A stretch of 64,000 nt of DNA, taken from Trichobilharzia regenti. Lineage: Eukaryota; Platyhelminthes; Trematoda; Strigeidida; Schistosomatidae. Both the position numbers and the translations under genes were made by a program. Below are positions 11,801-21,439 of this stretch, in pieces. The DNA lies in NCBI GenBank assembly GCA_944472135.2, contig OX235265.1, positions 54,571,112 through 54,635,111 on the forward strand, in the 5' to 3' direction. Numbering within the stretch: the first letter of the stretch is position 1; the number at the start of each line of letters is the position of its first letter. The notes under the pieces are model-generated. The model had not been told where the DNA came from. It saw only the letters and a list, made by a program, of their open reading frames with translations, and searched no databases.

Positions 11801-12709
11801 CTACTCATCAGCTAGCACAACCCTCCCTCTTCTTATGATATTAGACTCTGAGTCTATCATTATGATGTTTACCGAAAATACATTGCTTGGTACGAGACAT
11901 GTTCGTGACGTCTTTCTCTTGGGTTGTGTTGTGACTAAAGGGACGGTATCCGAGATTGCTGTATGAATAATCCTTTTTACCACTTCCCAGTGTTCATCCA
12001 CAGATACGTCATCACATGCTGAGGGCCAGTCTGCATCGGACAAGAGCCTCCGCATTTTAGCATAGTCAGCCTTGCTGTAACACAGACATGGTCGTGTAAC
12101 ATCCCACTGCATGTGCCCACGGAGAACAAGATCAAAACCTATGACTGCATGGTCACTGCTTCCTAGAGGAGTCATGATCTGGACCTTTTCGACGAGTAGT
12201 TGGTCACTAGTTAGAATATAGTCTAGTTTTGATGACTTTCCACTAGGGCCCCACCTAGTGTCGTCTCCAACATTCTCAGTCAGTCCCGTGTTTCGAATAG
12301 TTTGCAGTAGGTTTCGGCCAAATTTTCTCTTAGCACACCCCAAGTCAAGGTTCAGTGATGGGGCATTGAAATCTCCAGCTATGGTGATTTGGTTGTAGCC
12401 CAAATCTCGTATCCTTGTGATAGTGCTGAGCAGCAGCCGATTGTGCTCTGCTCCATGGGTGGGAGATCGGTAGGTGCCACTCAGTAAGTGCTTGGTGTGG
12501 CCTACGGTGAAATGACACCATATGGAGTCTGGGAGTTCAATAAGCGGTAGGTCTGTTGCGCGCACACATTTAAGTTGCCTATCAAAGTATATAGCAACTA
12601 TCCCTCCTTCCTTATTATCCCTGTCTCTCTTGACCAGAACCATATCACCTATACTGATTTCATTGTCGGCGATAGTGGGGTTTAGCCACGTTTCAGTGAG
12701 AATGATCAT
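11801..12709 (-). CDS. Endonuclease-tail chimeric ORF, array copy 6
   Basis: The protein is identical to copies 1-4. This is the 5'-most unit in element orientation. Upstream of it, beyond 12743, the sequence is no longer monomer but a longer, divergent relative of element A. Confidence 0.72.
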   Translation of the reverse strand: MIILTETWLNPTIADNEISIGDMVLVKRDRDNKEGGIVAIYFDRQLKCVRATDLPLIELPDSIWCHFTVGHTKHLLSGTYRSPTHGAEHNRLLLSTITRIRDLGYNQITIAGDFNAPSLNLDLGCAKRKFGRNLLQTIRNTGLTENVGDDTRWGPSGKSSKLDYILTSDQLLVEKVQIMTPLGSSDHAVIGFDLVLRGHMQWDVTRPCLCYSKADYAKMRRLLSDADWPSACDDVSVDEHWEVVKRIIHTAISDTVPLVTTQPKRKTSRTCLVPSNVFSVNIIMIDSESNIIRRGRVVLADE

Positions 12710-12743
12710 TTTCAGTTGTAGGTGTGCTCGGAGATTTCAGGGT

Positions 12744-13440
12744 CCTCCTACTTTTATCCCTCAGCCCCTCACATTTTTATATAGGCAACTGACAGTGAGT
12801 CTAACAATGTCAGTGTTTTGTGGGGTGGTTGACGTGAAACTGTCTGCTGGTGGGGTTCTTGATATCGCACTAGTTGGCCGATTCCTTTGGAACCTGCCCA
12901 CTGTAGTTTTTTTAATAGATTTAAGCAGGACACTTGGGTAACACAGACTGTCATTCTCAGAACTGCATCACTGTAGTGTCACTGAAGCTTGGGGACGCAT
13001 CAAAGCTTCAGTTTGCTGCCTCCTTATAGCTCGGGGTCTGCTTTCGCAGCATCGGTTGTGTCCTCATTTTTTTTCCCTTGGTCCCATACAACCGTCGAAG
13101 TGCTATGGACAACTGCTCAGAGGAGTTAAATGTGAAACATAGCAGCTTTGGAGAGTTAATCAGTGTTAGGTGAGCGGGACGAGGTAGTGGGAAAATGGAG
13201 ATGGCTCCAGAAGCGCCAGGAGCCATCTGAGATGACAGCCACCTTCATTATTGTGTGTTGTGCATGTGCTTTTCACAAGCAGTGCCTGTTTCCAGTTCCG
13301 GAACAACGTGTACCACCGTAGGGGTGGAAGCGGCAGTTCCGGTGACTCCCTCGCCATATGTCTGATAGTCCATGAAACTGTCTTTTCTCACACTTATGTT
13401 GGAACTTCTGTCCAGGGCTAGTACCTTAGCCATTGACAGT
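12744..13440 (-). mobile_element. Older, longer 5' region of a family A relative flanking the array
   Basis: From 13,440 down to about 13,060 this matches the A 5' segment of the monomers with clear divergence, for example an alternative version of the MARESPE reading frame. Between about 13,050 and 12,760 it contains roughly 290 bp that the monomers lack. The monomers join the two sides directly, at a GAGGACA / AAAAGTAGG boundary. Homology with the monomers becomes exact at 12,743. The simplest reading is that the array's edge unit is fused to a diverged A element that kept sequence deleted in the amplified lineage. No intact ORF is seen. Confidence 0.6.
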
Positions 13441-13639
13441 ACTCTTACGGCCTCTTCGGCGGAGTTCAGTGTAACCCTTAACGGAGCGGCTCACCCTGAG
13501 GCGTGTGAACACCACTGTACAGTTTGCACAATTCTGCTGAACTAATGTTCAGACCTAATTTATTGCATATGTTGGACTACTGCTCCTAATCAAATAGGGC
13601 CCGTTGTTCAAGCAAGCTATACCTGCTCACAAGTACGTT

Positions 13640-14488
13640 AAAGAAAATTAGAGAGTCAGACCGACTAACCTCAGACTTAGGTTTGGCCTTCGGCTTCTTG
13701 CATTCTTTTGCATCATCAGCAACATTAGGCTTCATCGGTATCTGGTCAGCCTCTTTTGTGTTTCCAGGCCTGCTAGTGGATGCAGGTGGTGCTTTTATAA
13801 TTCTGCCTTCCCTGATGTGGGCGCAACCTTGTGAAAATTAACATTTCCAGCCAGTAGGACTGGTGTGTCCTTCTTAATGTCTTTGCCAAGTTTTGGCAGT
13901 GTGATGTTAGCAGGTGGGGAGCTGCATGAGACTGTGTCGGGAGACAAGAGCGGTGTGTTTTTCTGCTATCCGCAGACACGCTTTGCGATACTATACCAGA
14001 TTGACAAAGCGGACAAATGTACAAAAACCATGGGTATGGGGTATTTCTCATAAACTCATAGTATGGCTTCGGTACCTCTTTGTCACCCATCGTTTACAAA
14101 AATTGCATTCAAACGCTTAGTCATTTTTAGAAACTGTGATGCTACATGCCTGACATTCATCTCCCTTCCTTGACGACGCCTTCGAGGTCTTATGACGTCT
14201 TGAACGTTTCCTTTTAGGCTTGCTATGTTTCACACACTGGCCTTCAGTTGATGCAGGTGTAGTATTCTGTCCCCCTGGTATTGCCTGTGCGGTTTCAGTA
14301 CTAGACTGTGGTAATGCAGGCGTAGTATCAGGACAGACGAAAGCTACACGAGTCTCTAGGATTGGTATGCGGGAAGGGGTTGAAGTCCCTGGGTTTCTGC
14401 CTTCTGTGGCTGAAGCCCTTGTAACTATAGAGTACGGTGTTTTAGTGGCTTTTCTAAGGCTACTTTTGACAACCGTATTAACAATCAC
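13640..14488 (-). pseudogene. Decayed CR1-like ORF1 with PHD-like cysteine pattern
   Basis: A 123-residue frame (14,488-14,117) has Ser/Thr/Pro-rich sequence, a basic stretch (KPKRKRSRRHK) and ends CQAC...SKND-stop. Directly after the stop the same frame reads ECNFCKRW. After a frameshift a further CPLC pair appears (about 14,015). The C-x2-C, C-x2-C, C-x2-C spacing resembles the PHD-type finger in ORF1 proteins of some CR1-like elements. It lies upstream of the A-type 5' sequence in the same orientation, which fits an ORF1 of that element. A stop and at least one frameshift mark it as dead. The finger assignment is tentative. Confidence 0.45.
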
Positions 14489-14877
14489 TATAAGTTATGC
14501 TATATACGACTGAGAGAGCAACAGTATCTATCCAAAAGAACAAGAATACGGCTGAAAAAGTACAAGGCAAGGAAAAGGAAAGGTTTCCGACTTTACCTAG
14601 TACTTTCTGGATGATCGGCTTCACAGCAATCACGTGGCAGACCAACAAGTCTTGTTTATCTGAACGAGTGAGGAAGATGCTGCTACAGAAGTAGCGACTG
14701 AAGCTTTGGCAGTAGTTCGAGACAGCTGGACTTACCACAGATATTTATTATGTGAGTAATGGTTGAATTTAATTCACCGGCTAGGAAGATCAGGTTTCCC
14801 AAGTGGATAATTCACAAAATTGGTATTTTCCGGTTAGAGAGAAGAAGCACATCGTATTCATGGGGCGCGCGCATGTT
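14489..14877. other. Stretch without recognised features
   Basis: No domain, repeat or RNA gene was recognised here. The short ORFs on both strands (14,478-14,738 and 14,497-14,694) have no family motif and look like chance frames. Confidence 0.5.
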
Positions 14878-15021
14878 AACTATAAATCTATCCATAATCA
14901 CAACACTAACCTTAATTCTGGCTTTAACCCTAACCTTAATATTCAGGTTAGGGTTAGTATGAAGTTTAGGGTTAGGGTCAGGATTAAAGTTAGTGCTGCG
15001 ATTATGGATAGATTTATAGTT
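14878..15021. repeat. Telomere-like repeats arranged as an imperfect palindrome
   Basis: The outer arms AACTATAAATCTATCCATAA and its reverse complement bracket inner runs of CCCTAACC-type repeats facing GGTTAGGGTTAG-type repeats around an AATATTC centre (about 14,938-14,944). The TTAGGG-like units are degenerate. TTAGGG is the telomere repeat of schistosomes. The structure could be a relic of a head-to-head telomeric fusion, or a foldback repeat that contains telomere-like sequence. Confidence 0.7.
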
Positions 15022-15068
15022 GATGTCGTTTGTTTCAATTTGTTTTATCCTTAGGCTTTGGATATCCC

Positions 15069-15178
15069 AACCCTAATGACGATCCTTATCCTGCCGTAAC
15101 CTAACCCTAATCCCAATTATGACCGTCACCCTAACCTTAGCCCCAATACTGAACTTAACTCTGATCCTAACCCTAACG
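15069..15178 (-). repeat. Second degenerate TTAGGG-like tract
   Basis: Many CCTAAC/CCCTAA-type words appear on the plus strand over about 110 bp, interrupted by diverged units. All point the same way, unlike the palindromic tract just upstream. The ORF at 15,119-15,328 is a by-product of this simple sequence. Confidence 0.6.
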
Positions 15179-15481
15179 AGATATCAAGACATTGTCCAAA
15201 CAGTAATTAAAAGCGCAACTCTAAGAAACATCGGCCCAAACCGAAACTACCTAGCGAACGGACAAATGACCTTGATAAGGACAACTTCGACCAATCAGAG
15301 GGCCCGAAAAATAGGCGCACAATTGTAACACATCGTTTATTTGTAAGTAATGCAATGTTAATATTAGTTACACAGCAGAACGTTCTCGTATATGTTGCAA
15401 AAAACCTCCTAATTTCTCATAGGAGTCTTGATACTCATGTTAAACCAAGTCCTGTAGATAAACTGATCGAGATAACTGTAC

Positions 15482-15650
15482 ATAATAATAATATATTCTC
15501 ATTTTGTACATGAGGGACGCCAGTTTACAGTCATCATCAATATGATAAATTACATATACGACTAGCAATCATACTTAATAATAATGTTTTAATAAAATAC
15601 ATATTTTTTCCTACGTGTGTAGGACACACCAAATGTACAGGCATGGATTA
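15482..15650 (-). mobile_element. Family B 3'-end fragment
   Basis: About 170 bp match the 3' terminus of elements B1-B3 in minus orientation, including the ATT-rich tail at about 15,482-15,495. The segment flanking it at 15,672-15,730 resembles 15,230-15,285, so local sequence may be duplicated around it. Confidence 0.6.
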
Positions 15651-16930
15651 GCATAAGGCTCTAAACTATAGCAGCCAGAAACGAAACTTCCTAGTGAACG
15701 GAGCGATGACCTTGACGAATTTATAAGAATGGAGCTTAGAGCTGGATCATTTATGACGTTCTGTTAAAATTTCTCTTGGAAACTTTTGTCAATAATTTTT
15801 AATAAAACTGTGTTATATATTATCCAGGTTGATGGGGATTCCCATTTTCTGACTAGTTATGTTGGTGTCCAGGTCATGTGATCTGTATGCGACGCAATCA
15901 CAGCATTATGACATAAAAACTAGCATGATATCACTGAATGAGTTTCCTATTTCCTCTTTTTCAGAACGGAACATTGGCGTAGCCGTGCTAGAGCAGGGAG
16001 AAGACCGTTTGTCAAGACTTGTTAAAAACGATGCCAATTAGATTGTACTCCAGGCAATGCGAGCCTTGCGTGGTGGAAATAAAGTGTAGTGGTTCAAATT
16101 CGAGAGGAGGCGTCAGTTGAAAACATGGCATGCAACTGAACTGTCATGGCCTAGCTCCTTGTACATATAAGTGTATAATTTTTTGGACTTCTACTGGTAT
16201 TCATTCAGCTGATAATTACAAAGTGCTTCACCTCAAGTCATGTTCTGCATTCCTCGCCTCACCCTGCGTGTTTGATCTTTACTATTGTATGTGTTGTTCT
16301 ATTGTAGAACATGGCAGGCCTGCCCAACTCGCGTAAACTAAGGCTAGAAGTGAAGAACTTCGAATTTCCTCACAATGCTAAAACCCGTGATCAGGAAGAT
16401 TGTAACAGAGCGCCACCGGTGATATCGTCAACTCCACCAACAACAAAAAACTCCATGCCTGTTCCAGATATGATTCAAGCAATAATTGCAGCATTCAAAA
16501 TGGCGTTGAAAACGTCTGATATACTTGCATCGTCCTGCAGTAACAAACCTAAGGTTAAATTTCCTGCATCCGAAAAGTTTTTCCGGGTAAATCATTCACA
16601 TTATGGGAGGGAAGGTGTCGCCGCTATATATATCTGGCGGTACGTTCGAAATTAGTGACATTTTTGCACGTGTTTGCTGTGAAACACATTCACTAATTAT
16701 TACCATATAATCCTTGAAATTATGGTCCAAATCTCTAAAAAACGTGTTCATTGAAACACGATTGTTTTAGATAGTGGCTCAAATTCGGTTATAACTGCAT
16801 TACCGCCCGGAATACAGTATCAACTACTGGCTCTCAAAATGGTTTGAGTGCAGATCTCACTCCTGTGATACAGGTGAAAGATGTTCTGTTAGAGAATTCT
16901 GAAATCTGTAAATTTAACCACCATTTGAAA
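15651..16930. other. Unassigned region with two small ORFs
   Basis: ORFs at 16,130-16,336 and 16,311-16,655 overlap on the plus strand. The second (114 residues) is hydrophilic and Pro/Thr-rich near its middle with no recognised domain. A pyrimidine-rich stretch ending in CAG at about 15,963 resembles a splice acceptor, but no convincing exon follows. These could be retroelement ORF1 remnants. Confidence 0.3.
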
Positions 16931-17871
16931 GATAATAATAATAATAGTATATTCTCATTTTGTACATGAGAGACGCCAGTTTACAGGCATCATCAATATG
17001 ATAAATTACATATACGATTAGCAATCATAATTAATAATAATGTTTTAATAAAATACACATTTTTTCCTACTTGTGTAGGACACACCAAATATACAGGCAT
17101 GGATAAGCATTATTTAAATTTCATAAATTTGGTTTATGGTTAAGTTACATGGTTGCTGGCGTTTTTGTCTTAGGTCTGTGGGAACAATATGATAACCAGT
17201 CATTCAATGGAGCACATCATGAAATATAGGAATATTGTCTTCGCATTAACAAAAAAACCCAAGTAAGTTTTGGATGGATTAAAAATACTTGGGAAAAAAT
17301 AAAGCTTGAAGTAATTCCTCAATATAACTTGGGTGTGTACAAATCCGAATCTTATTTTTGATTTATATCCAAATTGGGTAATAAGGAAGCTATTTTACAG
17401 ATACGATCAGTTATGTTATAAGCTACAATCGTGACGTTGTATTACAAATAGATACTTTTCCATTGGTATAAGAGTATATTCCACAAATGTAATCCAGGTT
17501 GCGTCGTGGAGAAAGTTAATTCGTTATTAACCAGGCAACTGAAAGATACGGGACCAATAATGTTTGCAGATCATTTGTCATTGTAAATGGTCATTCTCAT
17601 TCAAAAAGTCAAATGGAAGCTGAAATGGTGAGAGAAAAAAGAAGACAAACAACAGCAACGCAAAAGAAAGCAACGGGAGTCCTTAAGGAGTGATTAATAA
17701 ATATACACATATATATTCTGTTTAGTAACTGTGGTTATTTTGGTACACAAACTAACTAGTCCCGTTATGCTAACTTTTATATTATGTGTAAACTAATATT
17801 ACTGTCCTGTGTAGAAATGTTAATCATCTAGTTCCAATAATATTAAAATTTATAATTGTAGTTTGTTGTAA

Positions 17872-19314
17872 CTACACGTTTAAAGAACTTAAAATATCTA
17901 TGTAGGGTGAAAAAGAAGGTGTAAGAGTCAGGCGCAAAAGTGCATTGTCATCTTTGAGCAGTCTGGTGACTGAGGAGATGAACACTGGAAGTGTGTTTGC
18001 ATCGCGCACATTAGCTGGTAGTCTATTCCAAATGACTGAAAACTTATTTAAGAAGAAGTTGTACCGCACGTAAGTCTGACAGTGCTCCATAGCAGCTAGG
18101 TTGTGATGATTTCTAAGATTGTAACTGATGACAGCGGTAGGTTTAGTTATTGGCTCGGAGGAATGCAAGAGAAGATTAGTTAGCTTGTAGTAAAAGATAA
18201 GGTTTAGCTTAAGGCGTCTTTTCCAGAGGGGTTCTAATCTTAGTCTTACGCATCGCTCATGGTATTCCAGACCACTTTCTAAACCAAGAGTTCTTGAGGT
18301 AAACTGCCGTTGCACTCCCTCTAATTTAAGCTTGTCATTTTGTCTTAGTCCGCTAAGAATAAACGGGCAGTATTCTAAGATAGGTCGGACACATACTTTG
18401 TATAATAAAACCCTAGTTTCACAACAAAAGAAATTGCGTGTTATGCATCCTATCAGCCTTCGCGTTTTACGTCTGGCATAATCAGTCTGTTCAGCGAACG
18501 TTAGGTTACTAGAGTATCTAATACCGAGATCTACGACTGAGTTGAGCTTAGCTAGTTTTCGCCCATTTATTTCAAGAGTTAGATCAAGGTTACTGTTGCC
18601 GATACAAATCCAGCCGCATTTGTCAATGTTAAAATTTAGACAGGATCCAGCACACCATGTTGCGAGGCTACTTAGTTCAAGATGTATTTTAGTAACCATA
18701 TCGCTTAATTCATGAGTGTAGCAGGAGTAGACGACTTTGAGGTCGTCAGCATATAGGAATGGTTTACCTGAGGTGAAGCACTTGCAAATGCTGTTAATGT
18801 AGACTGTGAATAAAAGTGGACCTAGGACACTACCTTGCACGACCCCACTTGAGATCTGCCTAGGATGAGACAATACAGATCCAACTTTGGTTATTTGTAC
18901 CCTGTTGCTTAGAAATGATTTTAACCAGTTCAGTAATGGGTTGCGAATTCCACAAGAGTACAGCTTCTCAAAGAGAATACTGTGAGATACCATGTCAAAT
19001 GCCCTAGATATATCGAAGTAGAGAACAACGACTAGCTTACGTGCTTCGCGACTACTAGTGATGCAGTTGAAAAAGTCGAAGTGGCAAGTAACGCAGGATC
19101 TATTTTTGAGAAATCCGTGTTGAGACCTTGTAACAAGATCTTCCCTAATTAGGTAGTCTGACAATTGATCTTTTACAACTTTCTCCATGATTCGTGAGAT
19201 AACTGGGGTTATATTTATGGGTCTGTAATTGCGGACGTTTGCCCTATCACCAGATTTGTAATGTGGAATTATGAAGCTAGTTTTCCACTCACTAGGGTAA
19301 GTGCCAGTGTCCAT
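17872..19314 (-). pseudogene. Reverse transcriptase of CR1-like element B1
   Basis: The 480-residue frame contains the RT palm and C-terminal region of a CR1-like ORF2. Visible motifs are YRPINITP at about 30-37, YFDISRAFD near 99 with the first catalytic Asp101, QGSVLGPLLF at 160-169 and YADD at 188-191, which completes the catalytic site. The C-terminal signature RPILEYCPFI is followed by a WNRLP-type end typical of this clade. The chosen start is only the first Met in frame. Homologous sequence continues upstream but is separated by a one-base deletion near 19,338 (B3 has the extra A), so the original ORF2 is broken. The RT itself appears intact, but without the full N-terminus it is unlikely to be active. 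Confidence 0.8.
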
Positions 19315-20101
19315 AGATATTGAGAAGAATTTAAGAAGTAACAGGGTATATCACACCCACTGTTTTTGAAAATTATCGAAGCGAGGCCATCCGGTCCCGT
19401 ACTAGTGGAAGGTTTAAGGCTTTTAATTGCTTGTACTATTAACTGATTAGTGAACACAATGCTTTCAAGGGAAGAGATAGTAAGGGGAGCGGTTTCACCA
19501 GGCATATGTGTTTCTAAACTAAAGTTTGCAAACCAATCACTGAAAGTTCACAGATAGTGGCAGGTTCATTGTAGATTACTTTGTCGTGAAGTAAGTATGG
19601 GATTTCCCTCGCCGACTGCATTCGTTTTTTAAGAAGTGCCGTTAAGTTATAAACTTTGGAGGTACTTTCAAGTGCCGTTAACTCTTCGTCGAGGTCCTTT
19701 TGAGAGCGTAGGCGCTTGATAGATTCAAGAGACTCGTGGATTGAGAGCAATAGTGATATGTCCTTAGTGGAATAGTACTGTTTCTTCAGCTTCCTTAACT
19801 TATTACGGTGTGCCCTTGGAATATATTCAGTTCGGTGTCTACTTAATTTCACTATTTTCTTTGGAGCAACTGTATCTAGACAAAGGGTAACATTCCTGTA
19901 AAACAGGGTTACTAAGGCCTCCAGGGAGTCAGTGGTAAAATAGTCATCCCATTGACAGAGTCGAATAAGTTCTTGGACTAATCCCCAGTCTGTATATTTG
20001 TAACTACGACATATTGTGCTTCCTGAGTCTTGTTTGTTTCCTGTATTTAGTGGTGAGAAAGGCAGAGAGCAGAGTACCATTCTATGGTCACTACTGGAAA
20101 A
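19269..20101 (-). pseudogene. B1 ORF2 middle section (endonuclease end to RT start), frameshifted
   Basis: Two frames, 20,080-19,514 and 19,505-19,269, cover the end of the endonuclease (DHRMVLC), a charged linker and the start of the RT (STGPDGL). They are separated by a frameshift between the ICEL and DWFANF segments. Element B3 carries the same frameshift at its corresponding site, so the defect predates the duplication of these copies. Confidence 0.7.
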
Positions 20102-20574
20102 TCGATATCCAGAGTCAAGTAACTGAACTTCAGGAAAAATTAGATCAGTTTGATACTATGTCACTGCCAGTCTCAAATATCATGCAGAGCCGTTCTGATA
20201 TTGGCCAGGTTAAGTCTTTACTGAATGTAACTCAAAACAAGCTTTCGGATTTGGACCCAATAGCCTGTCTGTTAAAACAACATCCCAAAATATCTCCAGT
20301 CAACCTAAATAAAGCTGAAAATCTGATTGACTGCTTGTCTGCGGAGGTGATGAAGCGTATAACCTCTTCTCACCAAGCTATAGTTTACAACGTCCCAGAT
20401 TCTCTGCCTCTGAAGACTGTAAAACACAAAATCCTGATTTGTTGCGGCATGGCTAGTGTTCCATGTGAATGCAAAAGACTTCATAAAAGTCTGACCAGGC
20501 TAACTGTCCCATCATTTTTAAATTCAGTAATTCCCTTGATGTCAGCAAGTTTACTTAATGTCAGGATCACTTAA
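20102..20574 (+). pseudogene. B2 ORF1, N-terminal part
   Basis: About 157 codons are open from the B1/B2 junction to a stop at 20,572-20,574. The start has heptad-like Leu/Ile/Val spacing (QVTELQEKLDQF), which suggests a coiled coil. It is followed by a region around YNVPDSLPLKT and a Cys-rich CCGMASVPCECKRL segment, resembling ORF1 proteins of trematode CR1-like elements, which are thought to bind element RNA. The true N-terminus is missing because the element is truncated here. Confidence 0.55.
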
Positions 20575-20892
20575 GACTGAATAGCAGTCATAAGTCTATA
20601 ACCGTAGCTCAGGATAAAACACCGTGTTAGCGCAGAATAATTCGTAGTAATAACCTGGTCACCTCCACTAGCTTAGATTTACCAAAAAAGGATCGTGCAC
20701 AGCAACAATCACCTAGTGCTGAAACCAGCATTCAGCAAACTACACAACAACCACGCTTGCCAATGGAACTAGGAACTGATTTAGATACCAGTGCCCCTGT
20801 GAATAAAGCCTCATCGAAAGATGTTAAAATAGCTAGAACTTCTGCAAGTTGTTCTGAGAAACTTTCCCCCGAAACGTAGTAACCTCATCACG

Positions 20893-21378
20893 ATGAAAAA
20901 ATTTCGCAGGGTTGAGACTAATGATGGGGAAGAATACTTTGTATTCAATAAGCCTGCTGAGAGTAAGAATGCCAACAAACCATCACTTGTTACGAAAAAC
21001 TCCTCTCGAAACACAAGTATGTTTGGAGGTTTTAAGCATGCTGCACCTTATAGAAAGTCAGGCTCCAAGACTCCCAAAGTCTTGCAGCCAAAGCACCTTC
21101 CCTCGCAATTCCCTTTAAGTTATAAAAACAGCACGAAGGTGTGTGCCAGTATGACGAATAGCAGTTGGATGGGTAGACCTTCTGATGCTATGCTTTTTAA
21201 CCGCCAACCCTGGCCCAACCTCTACTACCCTCATATCCAAGAACACATGGTAAATTTTCCAGGTGTCCCGAACCACTGGTACGACTCATGGCATATAGGA
21301 CCACCTCTTTGCACTCCAATCGCGATTTACAGACACCCGGTCCGACCCCCTATCATTCATAAACTCTTGCGGTGCTGA
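20893..21378 (+). pseudogene. B2 ORF1, C-terminal part
   Basis: A 161-residue basic frame begins KKFRRVET and has SSRNTSMFGGF and then a Trp/Pro/Tyr-rich end (SSWMGRPSD, HWYDSWHIGPP). Frameshifts and stops in 20,575-20,890 separate it from the N-terminal part. There is no recognised enzymatic domain. The position just before the endonuclease supports ORF1. Confidence 0.5.
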
Positions 21379-21439
21379 CGCACAAATAGATTTAGGTTAT
21401 GGTGACATTTCAAGCCAGTTTCTAGTATCTCGTGACTCA

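Larger units (their letters stand above)
1..12743 (-). repeat. Tandem array of 2,276-bp retroelement-derived monomers
   Basis: The same sequence recurs every 2,276 bp, and the endonuclease ORF start moves by exactly that step. Using the true junction (after position 523), the complete monomers are 524-2799, 2800-5075, 5076-7351, 7352-9627 and 9628-11903. Partial units are 1-523 and 11904-12743. Read on the minus strand, each monomer is the 3' end of element D (1,065 bp, ending in a TTA-rich tail) followed by the 5' part and endonuclease of CR1-like element A (1,211 bp). By eye copies 1-4 and 6 look identical, while the unit around 9.6-10.9 kb has three substitutions (9870, 10143, 10823). The array continues past the left edge, so its true copy number is unknown. 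A collapsed or expanded assembly is possible. Confidence 0.97.
16931..20101 (-). mobile_element. CR1-like element B1, 5'-truncated
   Basis: The element runs from the C-terminal part of the endonuclease at 20,101 through a full reverse transcriptase to a 3' UTR of about 0.9 kb. It ends in an ATT-repeat tail at 16,931-16,946. Its 5' end abuts element B2, which runs the opposite way. The last shared bases are the GGAAAAT just before 20,102. The 3' UTR matches those of B2 (24.0-24.64 kb) and B3 (49.69-50.48 kb). Confidence 0.8.

Noticed and set aside
1..12743. CRISPR-like or gene-cluster reading of the array
   Set aside because: The period is far too long, there are no short repeats with unique spacers, and the monomer is recognisable retroelement sequence.
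12744..13060. The extra 290 bp at the array edge as an intron removed from the monomers
   Set aside because: The boundaries lack GT-AG or a related splice consensus, so a deletion is more likely.
15119..15328. 69-residue ORF over the telomere-like tract
   Set aside because: Its residues reflect the repeated TTAGGG-like words. It is not a gene.
16931..20101. B1 plus B2 as a single twin-primed insertion
   Set aside because: B2 duplicates regions already present in B1, including the RT end and 3' UTR, so it cannot be the inverted 5' part of the same insertion.
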